From Micrococcales bacterium (GTDB lineage: Bacteria > Actinomycetota > Actinomycetes > S36-B12 > UBA10799), in contig JADJCR010000001.1 of the NCBI GenBank assembly GCA_016703125.1, forward strand, positions 270,088 to 334,087: a DNA stretch of 64,000 bases, read 5' to 3'. Shown piece after piece: positions 44,305 to 53,338 of this stretch. The position numbers and the translations under genes are program-made. Below the pieces are notes generated by a model. That model was not told the DNA's origin. It made no database searches and saw only the letters and a program-made list of their open reading frames with translations. Numbering within the stretch: position 1 is the first letter of the stretch; each line of letters opens with the position of its first letter.

Positions 44305-45954
44305 CTAGAGCAGGTCTTCCTCGTCGAGTTCCTCGACGGTCACTTCGCCGGCCAGCACCCGGCGCAAGACCTTGCCCGTTGCATTTCGGGGCAACTCCTC
44401 GACCCGACGTACCTCGCGCGGACGGTGGTGCGGGCCGAGTCGCTTGCGCGCCCATTGGAGCAGTTCCTCGTCGCTGGGGCCGTCCTCGGCGACCACGACG
44501 TGCGCGACGAGCACTGAACCGTAGACCGGGTCCGGGCGGCCGGTGACCGCGACGTCGAGCAGTCCCGGGTGGGTCCGCAGCACCTCCTCGACCTCCGTGG
44601 GATGAACGTTCTCGCCGCCCGTGACGACGATGTCGTCGGCACGCCCTTTGATGGTCAGGCGTCCATGCTCGTCAATGCAGCCGATATCTCCGGTCGCGAC
44701 CATGCCTTTCACGGTGCCGCGAGAGCCGTCGCTGACGAATTCGGCGATGGAGGTGCGGCTGCGCACGAACACTCGGCCGTCGGTCCCGCGGGGCACGGAG
44801 CGGCCCTTGCGGTCGAGCACCTCGACCCGCACGCCGGGCATGGGTGCCCCGGAGGTGTGGGGGTCCTGGCGCAGGTCCTCCGGGGTGGCGATGGTCGCGT
44901 AGGCCGCCTCGGTCGTGCCGTAGAGGTTGTACAACACGTCGCCGAAGTCGTCCATGAAGCGGGTGGCCAGGTCCCCGGGAATGGCCGAGCCGGAGACCGC
45001 GACGCACTTCACCGATGTGAAGTCGTACCTGCGCTTGGTCTCTGCCGGCAACTCCACCATGCGCTTGAGGGTGACGGGGACGGTGATGATGGTCTCCACC
45101 TCATAGGCCTGCGCCAGGGCCAGGATCCGCTCGGGGTCGGGGTGCCGCAGCAGGATCTGGGTGTTGTCCATGACCGTGGCCATGCGGTGATGCATCCAGC
45201 CCCATGCGTGGAACATCGGCGCGGCGATCATCGTCACCGAACCGAGGCGCGTGGGGAACGCGTGTAGCAGGGCAGCCACGGAATCCAGTGGCGCGGTGGT
45301 GCGTGCCGCGCCTCGCAAGGGACCGCCGGTCGTGCCGCTGGTGAGGATCACGTGTTTGCCCGCCTGCTTGGGTGGGGCCACGTCCCCGCTCCACGGCATG
45401 GAGTCCAGCAGGGGGATGCCGGCGGGGTCGTCGAGTCCCAGGCTGAGGACCGTGTCCGGACACACCCCGGCGAACTCCCGGTCACGGATCATCAGCGTGA
45501 TGTCGTGCGCTGCGCACACCGCGGCCACCTGCTCAGCGGTGGCACCGGTGTTCAGGTAGATGAGATCGGCGCCGGTGCGCGACACAGCAACGATGCTCTC
45601 GGCGTAGCTGCGCGAGTTGCGTCCCAGTAGGCCCACCGTCGTACCTGGTTGGGCCCCCCTGTCCAGCAGGGAGTTGGCCAGGACCGTGGTCCGGTACTCG
45701 GCGTCGGCGTACGTGATCTCCTCCTGCTGGGGGTCGTCGACGTCGACGATCGCCACCGATTCGGGATCGCGCACCGCTCCCAGTGCGAAACCCAGGGAGG
45801 CGGTAGTGCCCCACTTGCGCAGGGCGGTGAGCATGCGGGTGGCGACCAGGGGGTTCCGCGGCCTCGCCAGTCCGGACCGTAGCGCGCCGAACGTCCCGGC
45901 CTTCGCGATCTCAGCCGCGTCGGCCACGGTGCGCAGCGGGTCCAAGGGGCGCAT
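44305..45954 (-). CDS. AMP-forming acyl-CoA synthetase (FadD-like)
   Basis: 549-aa adenylate-forming enzyme of the ANL superfamily, probably activating a fatty or aromatic acid. Motifs: ILTSGTTGGPLRG (A3 loop; the usual Lys of SGTTGxPK is replaced), PMFHAWGW, NLYGTTEAAYA (A5), VATGDIG (A7), IKGRADDIVVTGGENVHPTEVE (A8) and the catalytic Lys in PRNATGKVLRR (A10). The start ATG at 45954 directly follows AAGGGT, with a CAAGAT hexamer 6 nt upstream, so it may be leaderless. Divergent from argC; the substrate is unknown. Confidence 0.85.
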   Translation of the reverse strand: MRPLDPLRTVADAAEIAKAGTFGALRSGLARPRNPLVATRMLTALRKWGTTASLGFALGAVRDPESVAIVDVDDPQQEEITYADAEYRTTVLANSLLDRGAQPGTTVGLLGRNSRSYAESIVAVSRTGADLIYLNTGATAEQVAAVCAAHDITLMIRDREFAGVCPDTVLSLGLDDPAGIPLLDSMPWSGDVAPPKQAGKHVILTSGTTGGPLRGAARTTAPLDSVAALLHAFPTRLGSVTMIAAPMFHAWGWMHHRMATVMDNTQILLRHPDPERILALAQAYEVETIITVPVTLKRMVELPAETKRRYDFTSVKCVAVSGSAIPGDLATRFMDDFGDVLYNLYGTTEAAYATIATPEDLRQDPHTSGAPMPGVRVEVLDRKGRSVPRGTDGRVFVRSRTSIAEFVSDGSRGTVKGMVATGDIGCIDEHGRLTIKGRADDIVVTGGENVHPTEVEEVLRTHPGLLDVAVTGRPDPVYGSVLVAHVVVAEDGPSDEELLQWARKRLGPHHRPREVRRVEELPRNATGKVLRRVLAGEVTVEELDEEDLL

Positions 45955-45996
45955 ACCCTTATCTTGGCGCAGCGGTTCCGGGGGGTGACCACCACG

Positions 45997-46018
45997 TCTA
46001 TGCGTGTATGCGTATAGA
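45997..46018 (+). promoter_or_regulatory. ARG box (ArgR operator) over the argC promoter
   Basis: TCTATGCG-TGTATG-CGTATAGA is an inverted repeat with one mismatch whose right arm covers most of the argC -10 (46015-46020). The position and the presence of argR in this operon make it a likely ArgR operator. Arginine-bound ArgR would occlude RNA polymerase. The spacing resembles ARG boxes of 18-22 bp. Confidence 0.6.
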
Positions 46019-46020
46019 GT
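46015..46020 (+). promoter_or_regulatory. -10 hexamer TAGAGT of argC (leaderless)
   Basis: TAGAGT, 6 nt before the argC GTG at 46027, with no ribosome-binding site; overlaps the ARG box. Confidence 0.55.
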
Positions 46021-46026
46021 CGTTCC

Positions 46027-47028
46027 GTGGTTTCGGTGGGAGTCCTGGGCGCGTCCGGATACGGCGGCGGTGAGTTGCTGCGCCTGCTGGCCGGGCATCC
46101 TGCCCTTGAGGTTACCCGGGTCTGGGCCAATGCCTCGGCGGGACAAAGGGTCGGCGCCCTTCACCCGCATGTGGCCAGCCTGGCCGACCTGCACGTCGCC
46201 GCATTCGACCCCGCCGATGTCGATGTGGATTTCGTCTTCATGGCCCTCCCGCATTCGCAGTCCGCGCAGTTCGCCGGCCTCCTGTCCACCCCGGTGGTCG
46301 ACCTGGGAGCGGACTTCCGGCTGCGGGACGCCACCGCTTGGCAGACCTACTACGGCGGCCAGCACGCGGGGACCTGGACGTACGGCATGCCCGAGATACC
46401 AGGTCAGCGCGAACTCATTGCCGCATCGAAGAACGTGGCCAATCCCGGGTGCTACGCGACGGCCATCGCCCTGGCGGCGGCTCCGCTGGTGCGGGCGGGA
46501 CTCGTCGACGCCACCCAGATCGTCGCCGTCGCGGCAAGCGGTACCAGCGGTGCCGGCCGGTCGCCGTCGGTCCCGCTGCTGGCAAGCGAGGTGACTTCCG
46601 GGATGCGGCCGTACAAAGTGGGCGGGGTCCACCAGCACACCCCGGAGATCGAGCAGACGCTCGGCCACGGCGCCCGCATCAGTTTCACGCCCATGCTCGC
46701 CCCGATGGCGCGCGGCATCCTGGCCACCGTCACAGCACCGCTGACCGGGGGCTCCGAGCAGATCGGCAAGGCGCTGCACGATGCCTACGGCGACGAGCCC
46801 TTCGTGCGTGTCCTGCCGGACGGGCAGTGGCCGGCCACCCAGATGACGCTGGGTTCGAACAGCGTCGTCCTGCAGTGGGCCGTCGACTCCCACGCCGGCC
46901 GAGTGATCGTCTGCAGCGCCATCGACAACCTCGGCAAGGGTGCGGCCGGTCAGGCCATCCAGAACGCCAACCTGATGCTGGGTCTGCCCGAGAGCACTGG
47001 GCTTCCTGTGAACGGAGTGGCGCCATGA
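46027..47028 (+). CDS. argC: N-acetyl-gamma-glutamyl-phosphate reductase
   Basis: Third step of arginine synthesis: NADPH-dependent reduction of N-acetylglutamyl phosphate. The 333-aa protein has the Rossmann start VGVLGASGYGGGELLRLL, the catalytic Cys142 in NVANPGCYATA, and the conserved VGGVHQHTPEIEQ. The GTG at 46027 fits the leaderless promoter. First gene of argCJBDRGH; overlaps argJ by 4 bp. Confidence 0.95.
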   Translation: MVSVGVLGASGYGGGELLRLLAGHPALEVTRVWANASAGQRVGALHPHVASLADLHVAAFDPADVDVDFVFMALPHSQSAQFAGLLSTPVVDLGADFRLRDATAWQTYYGGQHAGTWTYGMPEIPGQRELIAASKNVANPGCYATAIALAAAPLVRAGLVDATQIVAVAASGTSGAGRSPSVPLLASEVTSGMRPYKVGGVHQHTPEIEQTLGHGARISFTPMLAPMARGILATVTAPLTGGSEQIGKALHDAYGDEPFVRVLPDGQWPATQMTLGSNSVVLQWAVDSHAGRVIVCSAIDNLGKGAAGQAIQNANLMLGLPESTGLPVNGVAP

Positions 47029-48170
47029 GTGTGACGTTCGCGCAGGGGTACCGGGCAGCCGGTGTGGTCGCGGGGCTGAAGGCTTCCGGCACGCCGGACG
47101 TCGCCGTGGTGGTCAACGACGGCCCGCGCTGGGACGCAGCCGCAGTCTTCACCAGCAATCGCGTGCAGGCCGCGCCGGTGCTGTGGTCCAGGCAGGTGCT
47201 GACCGACGGCATCCTGCGCGCAGTCGTTCTCAACTCCGGCGGCGCGAATGCCTGCACCGGTCCCGAAGGTTTCGCCGACACCCATCACACGGCCGAGGCG
47301 GCCGCCGAGGCACTGGGCATCGGACCGATTGATGTGGCGGTCTGCTCCACCGGCCTCATCGGGGAACGCCTCGACATGCCCAGGTTGCTGGCGGGACTGC
47401 GCCAGGCGCTGGTTGTCGCGAACGACGCCGGCGGGGAGGACGCCGCCCGTGCGATCATGACCACCGACACCGTTGTGAAGACGAGCACCTTCGAGGCCGG
47501 CTACCGGATCGGAGGCATGGCCAAGGGCGCGGGGATGCTCGCGCCCGGGATGGCCACGATGCTGTCGGTGATCACGACCGACGCGTTGATCGACGCCCAC
47601 ACCCTCGACCGGATGCTCCGGGCCTGCACCGCCACGACGTTCGACCGGGTGGACGCCGATGGCTGCATGTCCACCAACGACACGGTCATCCTCATGGCCA
47701 ACGGCGCCAGTGGCCTGGTCGCAGACGAGGCCTTCGAGAAGGGCCTGCACCACGTGTGTGCTGACCTGGCGCGCCAGCTCCCTGCGGACGCCGAGGGGGC
47801 CACCAAACTCATCGACGTGCGGGTCGTGGGTGCCGCCGACAACCGGGATGCCGAGGTGGCCGCCCGGGCAGTGGCCCGCAGCGCACTGTTCAAATGCGCC
47901 ATGTTCGGCGAGGATCCGAACTGGGGAAGGGTGCTGTCGGCGGTCGGGACCACCGACGCCGCGTTCGACCCCTTGCGTATCGACGTGTCCATCAACGGCG
48001 TGATGGTGTGCCGCGACTCAGGTCCGGGGGAGCCCCGCGAGGGCGTGGACCTGACCGCACGTGAGGTGGAGGTCATCATCGACCTGCATGCCGGCGATGC
48101 GACGGCGACCATCGTCACCACGGACCTCACGACCGACTACGTCCACGAGAACTCGGCGTACTCGACATGA
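47025..48170 (+). CDS. argJ: Bifunctional ornithine acetyltransferase / N-acetylglutamate synthase
   Basis: Recycles the acetyl group from acetylornithine to glutamate, making the pathway cyclic. The 381-aa precursor has the self-cleavage motif KGAGMLAPGMATML, with Thr178 becoming the new N-terminus and nucleophile. Other conserved pieces are NSGGANACTGPEG, CSTGLIGERLDM and the C-terminal IDLHAGDATATIVTTDLTTDYV. Overlaps argC and argB by 4 bp. Confidence 0.95.
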   Translation: MSVTFAQGYRAAGVVAGLKASGTPDVAVVVNDGPRWDAAAVFTSNRVQAAPVLWSRQVLTDGILRAVVLNSGGANACTGPEGFADTHHTAEAAAEALGIGPIDVAVCSTGLIGERLDMPRLLAGLRQALVVANDAGGEDAARAIMTTDTVVKTSTFEAGYRIGGMAKGAGMLAPGMATMLSVITTDALIDAHTLDRMLRACTATTFDRVDADGCMSTNDTVILMANGASGLVADEAFEKGLHHVCADLARQLPADAEGATKLIDVRVVGAADNRDAEVAARAVARSALFKCAMFGEDPNWGRVLSAVGTTDAAFDPLRIDVSINGVMVCRDSGPGEPREGVDLTAREVEVIIDLHAGDATATIVTTDLTTDYVHENSAYST

Positions 48171-49015
48171 AGGACATCGAGATCGCGACGACCCTGGCCG
48201 GCGCCCTGCCGTGGCTCAAGAGGTGGCACGGGCGGACGGTGGTCATCAAGTACGGCGGCCACGCCATGACTGATGAGCACCTGCGCAAGGCCTTTGCCGA
48301 GGATGTCGTGTTCCTCAAACTCGCAGGGATCAAACCGGTCGTGGTGCACGGCGGCGGTCCGCAGATCTCCAACATGCTGGCCAGACTGGACGTGCCGACG
48401 CAGTTCGTGGGGGGCCGCCGGGTGACCACCCCGGAGGTCATGGACATAGTGCGGATGGTGCTCGTCGGGCAGGTTCAGCGGGAGTTGGTGAACCTGCTGA
48501 ACGAACACGGGCCGTACGCGGTCGGCGTGAGCGGTGAGGACGCCCACCTTCTCAGCGCCGTGCCGCGCAGCGAGGAACTGGGCCTGGTCGGGGACATCAC
48601 CGACGTCCGGCCGGAGTTCGTCCACACCCTTCTGGAGGACGATCTGATCCCGGTGGTGTCGACCATCAGCCGAAGTGACGACGGCCGCGTCTACAACGTG
48701 AACGCCGATTCGGCCGCTGCAGCGCTGGCGGTCGCCCTGGGCGCGGTGAAGTTGGTCGTGCTGACCGATGTTGCCGGTCTGTACCGCGACTGGCCGGCTT
48801 GTGAAGACTTCGTGTCCTATCTGCGGCCGGACGAGTTGCGCGCGATGCTCCCCAGCCTGGATTCCGGGATGCTGCCGAAGATGGAGGCGTGCTTGGAGGC
48901 CGTGGACGGTGGCGTCACTCGGGCGCACGTCGTCGACGGCCGGATCCCGCACTCCGTACTGGTGGAGGTCTTCACCGACACCGGCATCGGCACGATGGTG
49001 GTGAACGAGCCATGA
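48167..49015 (+). CDS. argB: Acetylglutamate kinase
   Basis: Phosphorylates N-acetylglutamate, usually the arginine-inhibited step. The 282-aa amino-acid kinase fold has VVIKYGGHAM, VVVHGGGPQISNML, VYNVNADSAAAALAVALGA and LVVLTDVAGLY. It has the N-terminal helix (KDIEIATTLAGALPWLKRWHG) associated with the hexameric arginine-sensitive type. Overlaps argJ and argD by 4 bp. Confidence 0.95.
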   Translation: MKDIEIATTLAGALPWLKRWHGRTVVIKYGGHAMTDEHLRKAFAEDVVFLKLAGIKPVVVHGGGPQISNMLARLDVPTQFVGGRRVTTPEVMDIVRMVLVGQVQRELVNLLNEHGPYAVGVSGEDAHLLSAVPRSEELGLVGDITDVRPEFVHTLLEDDLIPVVSTISRSDDGRVYNVNADSAAAALAVALGAVKLVVLTDVAGLYRDWPACEDFVSYLRPDELRAMLPSLDSGMLPKMEACLEAVDGGVTRAHVVDGRIPHSVLVEVFTDTGIGTMVVNEP

Positions 49016-50139
49016 GCCTGACGCAGCGCTGGCAGTCGGTGATGTCGGACAATTACGGCACCCCGGCCGTCACAGTGGTGCGCGGCGAGGGCGCCGTGGT
49101 TTGGGATGCCGACGGCAAGCAGTACCTGGACATGGTGGCCGGCATCGCCGTCAACGCGCTCGGACACGCCCACCCGGCGGTCGTCGAAGCGGTGAGCCAG
49201 CAGGTCGCGGCCTACGGTCACACCAGCAACCTGGCGATCCACCCGCGGGGAGTGGAACTGGCCGAGCGGCTCATCGCCCTGGCCGGGCGCCCGGGCCGTG
49301 TCTTCTTCTGCAATTCCGGTGCGGAGGCCAATGAGGCGGCGTTCAAGGTCGCGCGGCTGACCGGCCGGCACGTGGTCCATGCCGCGGAGGGCAGCTTCCA
49401 CGGCCGGACCATGGGGGCGTTGACGCTCACAGGCCAGCCGCCCAAGCGCGCTCCGTTCGAACCGCTGGTGGCGGGTGTGGAGTACTTCGCATTCGGTGAT
49501 CTGCCCGAGCCGGGGCCGGACGCAGCGGCGATCATCATCGAGCCCATCCAGGGGGAGGCCGGCGTCGTGCCTGCACCCGCGGGGTACCTCGCGGAACTCG
49601 CTGCGCTGGAGCCGCTGTTGATCGTCGATGAGGTGCAGACCGGGATCGGGCGCACCGGCGCCTGGTTCGCCCACCAAGCCGCCGGCGTGGCACCCGACAT
49701 GCTCACCCTGGCCAAGGGCCTCGGCGGTGGCCTGCCGATCGGTGCACTGCTGACGTTCGGGCAGACCGCCGATCTGCTGCGGCCGGGTCACCATGGGTCC
49801 ACTTTCGGGGGGAACCCGATCGCATGTGCGGCTGCGCTGGCGGTGCTCGACACGATCGAGTCCGACGGGCTGCTGGCGCATGTGACCGCGTTGGGCTCGC
49901 GGATCCGCTCGATCCTGGAGGCGGTGCCCGGGGTGGTGAATGTGCGCGGCGAAGGCCTGCTGCTGGCCGCCGTTCTGGACCAGCCGGACGCGAAAGCGGT
50001 GGAGGCGACCTGCCGGGACCACGGGGTGCTGGTCAACGCCATCGGGGAGCACGTGATCCGGCTGGCACCACCGCTCGTCCTCACCGAGGAGCAGGCGGAC
50101 CGGGCCTGCGAGATCATCGCCACGGCGGTGTCCGCATGA
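49012..50139 (+). CDS. argD: Acetylornithine aminotransferase
   Basis: PLP enzyme, 375 aa, forming N2-acetylornithine from the semialdehyde. Class III aminotransferase motifs: FCNSGAEANEAAFK, SFHGRTMGALTLTGQ, LLIVDEVQTGIGRTG with the PLP-contact Asp, and TLAKGLGGGLPIGA with the Schiff-base Lys. Overlaps argB and argR. argF does not follow it, unlike in the mycobacterial operon. Confidence 0.95.
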   Translation: MSLTQRWQSVMSDNYGTPAVTVVRGEGAVVWDADGKQYLDMVAGIAVNALGHAHPAVVEAVSQQVAAYGHTSNLAIHPRGVELAERLIALAGRPGRVFFCNSGAEANEAAFKVARLTGRHVVHAAEGSFHGRTMGALTLTGQPPKRAPFEPLVAGVEYFAFGDLPEPGPDAAAIIIEPIQGEAGVVPAPAGYLAELAALEPLLIVDEVQTGIGRTGAWFAHQAAGVAPDMLTLAKGLGGGLPIGALLTFGQTADLLRPGHHGSTFGGNPIACAAALAVLDTIESDGLLAHVTALGSRIRSILEAVPGVVNVRGEGLLLAAVLDQPDAKAVEATCRDHGVLVNAIGEHVIRLAPPLVLTEEQADRACEIIATAVSA

Positions 50140-50636
50140 GCCTGCTCAACACCCGCGCTGCCCGCCGCGAACTCATCGTGGAACTCATCCGCGGCGGCGC
50201 GGTCGCATCACAGTCCGACCTGGTTGAGATGCTGCGTGAACGCGGCATCGAGGTCACCCAGGCCACGGTGTCGCGCGACCTCGACGAGATCGGCGCGGTG
50301 AAGACCGTGTCTGGTGACGGCCGTCTCTTGTACGGCGTGCCCGCCGAGGGCGGCGAGGACCGGCTGCAGGCCGACGAACTCGAGGACATCAACGCTCGGC
50401 TCATCCGCGTGGCCGAGGACACGATGGTGTCCGTGCGTTACAGCGGGAACCTGGTGGTCCTGCGCACACCGCCCGGCGCCGCGCAGTATCTGGCCAGCGC
50501 CTTCGACCACTCCCACCTGCAGGATGTCATCGGCACCATCGCCGGGGACGACACGATCATGCTCGTGGTCGCCGAGTCCAGCACCGGCCAGACCGTGGCC
50601 GAGCGCCTCCAACAGCTCATCAAGAACCGTCGATAG
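50136..50636 (+). CDS. argR: Arginine repressor
   Basis: Hexameric arginine-dependent repressor, 166 aa. The N-terminal winged helix (ELIRGGAVASQSDLVEMLRERGIEVTQATVSRDLDEIGAVK) binds ARG boxes such as that before argC. The C-terminal domain has the arginine-binding GTIAGDDTIMLVV. The ATG at 50136 overlaps the argD stop. Its place inside the operon gives direct negative feedback. Confidence 0.95.
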   Translation: MSLLNTRAARRELIVELIRGGAVASQSDLVEMLRERGIEVTQATVSRDLDEIGAVKTVSGDGRLLYGVPAEGGEDRLQADELEDINARLIRVAEDTMVSVRYSGNLVVLRTPPGAAQYLASAFDHSHLQDVIGTIAGDDTIMLVVAESSTGQTVAERLQQLIKNRR

Positions 50637-50646
50637 GAGAACGACA

Positions 50647-51849
50647 ATGTCAGACAGAGTGGTACTCGCCTTCAGCGGCGGTTTGGACACCTCCGTGGCC
50701 ATCGGCTGGATCAAGGAGCAGACCGGCGCCGAGGTCATCGCCCTGGCGGTCGACGTCGGGCAGGGCGGCGAGGACATGGAGGTCATCCGGCAGCGGGCGC
50801 TGGGCTGTGGCGCCGTGGAGGCCGAGGTCGTTGACGTCCGCGACGAGTTCGCCGATGAGTACTGCCTGCCCGCGCTCAAGGCCGACGCGCTCTACATGGA
50901 CCGCTACCCGCTGGTCTCAGCACTGTCGCGGCCGGTGATCGTCAAGCACCTCGTCGCCGCCGCGCACAAGCACAAGGCCAACATCGTGGCGCACGGCTGC
51001 ACGGGCAAGGGCAACGACCAGGTCCGCTTCGAGGTGGGTATCCGGGCGCTGTCGCCGGACCTGGCCTGCATCGCGCCGGTCCGTGACTTGGCGCTGACCC
51101 GTGACAAGGCGATCGAGTTCGCCGAGCGTGAGGGCTTGCCGATCGACGTCACGAAGAAGTCGCCCTACTCGATCGACCAGAACGTGTGGGGTCGCGCGGT
51201 CGAGACCGGATTCCTCGAGGACATCTGGAACGGGCCCACGGAGGAGTTGTACACGTACACCCAGAACCCCGCGACGCCCCGCGAGCCTGACGAGGTCGTC
51301 ATCACGTTCGACAAGGGCGTGCCGGTTGCCATCGACGGCGAGAAGGTCAGCATGCTGCAGGCCATCGAGATCATGAACCAGCGGGCCGGCGGGCAGGGCG
51401 TGGGGCGGATCGACACGGTGGAGGACCGCCTGGTCGGTATCAAGAGCCGCGAGATCTACGAGAGCCCGGGGGCGATGGCACTGGTCGCCGCGCACTCCGA
51501 ACTCCTGCACGTCACCGTGGAGCGGGAGTTGCTGCGCTACTTCCGCACGGTGAGCCAGCGGTGGGGTGAGCTGGTCTACGACGGCCTCTGGTTCAGCCCG
51601 CTTCGCAAGGTCCTGAACAATGTCATCGACGACGTCAACGCGTCGGCCAGCGGTGAGATCCGGATGGTGATGCACGCGGGCAAGGCGACGGTCACCGGCC
51701 GGCGCAGCGATGCCAGCCTGTACGACTACGGCCTGGCCACCTACGACTCGGGCGACACCTTCGACCAGTCACTTGCCCACGGCTTCATCGAGCTGTGGGG
51801 ACTGCCCAGCCGCATGGCGCACGCGCGGGACAACCGGATCGATGGCTGA
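50647..51849 (+). CDS. argG: Argininosuccinate synthase
   Basis: Joins citrulline and aspartate using ATP. The 400-aa protein has the PP-loop AFSGGLDTSVAIGW at the N-terminus and conserved AHGCTGKGNDQVRFE, IDQNVWGR and SLYDYGLATYDSGDTFDQ. AGGAGA is 6 nt before the ATG. Overlaps argH by 8 bp. Confidence 0.96.
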   Translation: MSDRVVLAFSGGLDTSVAIGWIKEQTGAEVIALAVDVGQGGEDMEVIRQRALGCGAVEAEVVDVRDEFADEYCLPALKADALYMDRYPLVSALSRPVIVKHLVAAAHKHKANIVAHGCTGKGNDQVRFEVGIRALSPDLACIAPVRDLALTRDKAIEFAEREGLPIDVTKKSPYSIDQNVWGRAVETGFLEDIWNGPTEELYTYTQNPATPREPDEVVITFDKGVPVAIDGEKVSMLQAIEIMNQRAGGQGVGRIDTVEDRLVGIKSREIYESPGAMALVAAHSELLHVTVERELLRYFRTVSQRWGELVYDGLWFSPLRKVLNNVIDDVNASASGEIRMVMHAGKATVTGRRSDASLYDYGLATYDSGDTFDQSLAHGFIELWGLPSRMAHARDNRIDG

Positions 51850-53338
51850 GGGCCGGACAGGGCAGGGCAGTCTGTGGGGCGGCCGGTTCGGGGAACCGCC
51901 GGCTGCGGCGATGGCCGAGTTGAGCCGTTCGACGCATTTCGACTGGGTCCTCGCCCCCTACGACATCCAGCAGGGCCGGGCCCATGCCGCAGCTCTGTTG
52001 CGCGCCGGTCTCCTGGACGAGGCCACGCATGCGGCGCTGACGGCAGGGCTGGACACCCTGGCTGCGGAAGTGGCGTCAGGTGAGTTCCTGCCGGGGCCGT
52101 CGGATGAGGACGTCCATGGCGCACTGGAGCGCCGGCTGATCGAGATCGTGGGGAAGGACGTCGGCGGCCGCCTGCGTGCCGGACGCAGCCGCAACGATCA
52201 GGTGGCCACGGACTTGCGACTGCTCCTGCTCGACGCCGCTGATGGTGTGTCCGCCGAACTGCTTGCCCTGTGCGACGCCCTGCTGGAACAGGCGCAGCGC
52301 CACCACGCGCACCCCTCGCCGGGCTTCACCCACCTGCAGCATGCGCAGCCGGTGACACTGGGGCACGAGATCGGCAAGCACGTCCAACCGTTCCTGCGCG
52401 ATCTCTCACGGCTGCGCGACTGGCGGGAGCGGACCGACGTGTCCCCGATGGGCGCGGGCGCGCTGGCCGGCAACGGCCTGGGCCTGGACCCAGTGGCAAC
52501 CGCCGCCGATCTGGGCTTCGCGGGCAGCTTCGCGAACTCGATCGACGCGGTCACCGACCGGGACTTCGTCGCGGAGTTCCTGTTCGTGACGGCCATGATC
52601 GGCGTGCACTTGTCCCGCCTCGGCGAGGAGATCTGCCTGTGGGCGACCACGGAGTTCGGCTGGGTGCAGTTGCACGACGAGTTCTCCACCGGGTCATCGA
52701 TCATGCCCCAGAAGAAGAACCCCGATTCCGCCGAACTCGCCCGCGGCAAGTCCGGCCGGCTCATCGGCGACCTGGTTTCGGTTCTCACGATGCTCAAGGG
52801 CCTGCCGTTCGCCTACAACCGGGACCTGCAGGAGGACAAGGAGCCAGTGTTCGACGCACTGGCTACCCTGCGGCTCGTGCTGCCGGCGATGACCGGCACG
52901 GTGGCGACGCTTGAGTTCCGGCCCGACGTCGCCAGTGCCACCACCGCGGACGGGCACGCCCTGGCCACCGAACTGGCCGACTGGTTGGTGCGCCGGGGGA
53001 TGCCCTTCCGGCAGGCCCACGAGGTGTCGGGCCGCGCGGTCAAAGCGGCAGACGCGGAGGGCGTGGCGCTGTGGGAGGTGGACCTCGCTGCTGTGGATCC
53101 AGCGCTGGCCGACGCGCGGGAGGCGCTCTCGGTGGACGCCGCCCTGACGGTGCGGTCGCACCGCGGGGGTACCGCCCCGGCCGCTGTCGCCGAGGGGGGG
53201 GCCCCGGGGTGGGAGGCGCGGAGCCGCCCGGGAGGGGAGGGGAGAGCGGGGAGGGGCCCCGGGGTTTGGTTGGGTCTCCCGGCCGGGGGGAGGCAACTCG
53301 CGCAGGCCGCCGTGGAGTTGGACGCCTACCGCCGCTGA
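51842..53338 (+). CDS. argH: Argininosuccinate lyase with a 33-residue C-terminal insert
   Basis: Releases arginine and fumarate, the last step of the pathway. Fumarase-superfamily motifs: LWGGRFGEPP, AGRSRNDQVATD, GFTHLQHAQPVTLGHE and the signature GSSIMPQKKNPDSAE. The length is 498 aa rather than about 465-475. The excess is a Gly/Arg/Pro/Trp-rich block at residues 452-484 between SHRGGTAPAAVAE and QLAQAAVELD, which would otherwise join perfectly. The insert is exactly 99 nt and G-rich, unlike the rest of the gene. It may be a real element insertion or an artefact; most of the enzyme is normal. Confidence 0.93.
   Translation: MAEGRTGQGSLWGGRFGEPPAAAMAELSRSTHFDWVLAPYDIQQGRAHAAALLRAGLLDEATHAALTAGLDTLAAEVASGEFLPGPSDEDVHGALERRLIEIVGKDVGGRLRAGRSRNDQVATDLRLLLLDAADGVSAELLALCDALLEQAQRHHAHPSPGFTHLQHAQPVTLGHEIGKHVQPFLRDLSRLRDWRERTDVSPMGAGALAGNGLGLDPVATAADLGFAGSFANSIDAVTDRDFVAEFLFVTAMIGVHLSRLGEEICLWATTEFGWVQLHDEFSTGSSIMPQKKNPDSAELARGKSGRLIGDLVSVLTMLKGLPFAYNRDLQEDKEPVFDALATLRLVLPAMTGTVATLEFRPDVASATTADGHALATELADWLVRRGMPFRQAHEVSGRAVKAADAEGVALWEVDLAAVDPALADAREALSVDAALTVRSHRGGTAPAAVAEGGAPGWEARSRPGGEGRAGRGPGVWLGLPAGGRQLAQAAVELDAYRR
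53195..53293 (+). repeat. 99-bp G-rich insert inside argH, related to the downstream palindrome
   Basis: Between codons GAG and CAA. It shares ordered blocks with the element after argH: CCCGGGAG (53227), 10 nt, AGCGGGGAG (53245), 14 nt, GGTTGGGT (53268), CTCCCGG (53276). CCCGGGAG and CTCCCGG are self-complementary arms. It contains several long G runs. Confidence 0.7.

Noticed and set aside
45955..46893. N-terminal extension of the acyl-CoA synthetase frame on the minus strand
   Set aside because: It is antisense to argC and carries no homologous domain; the ANL protein starts at 45954.
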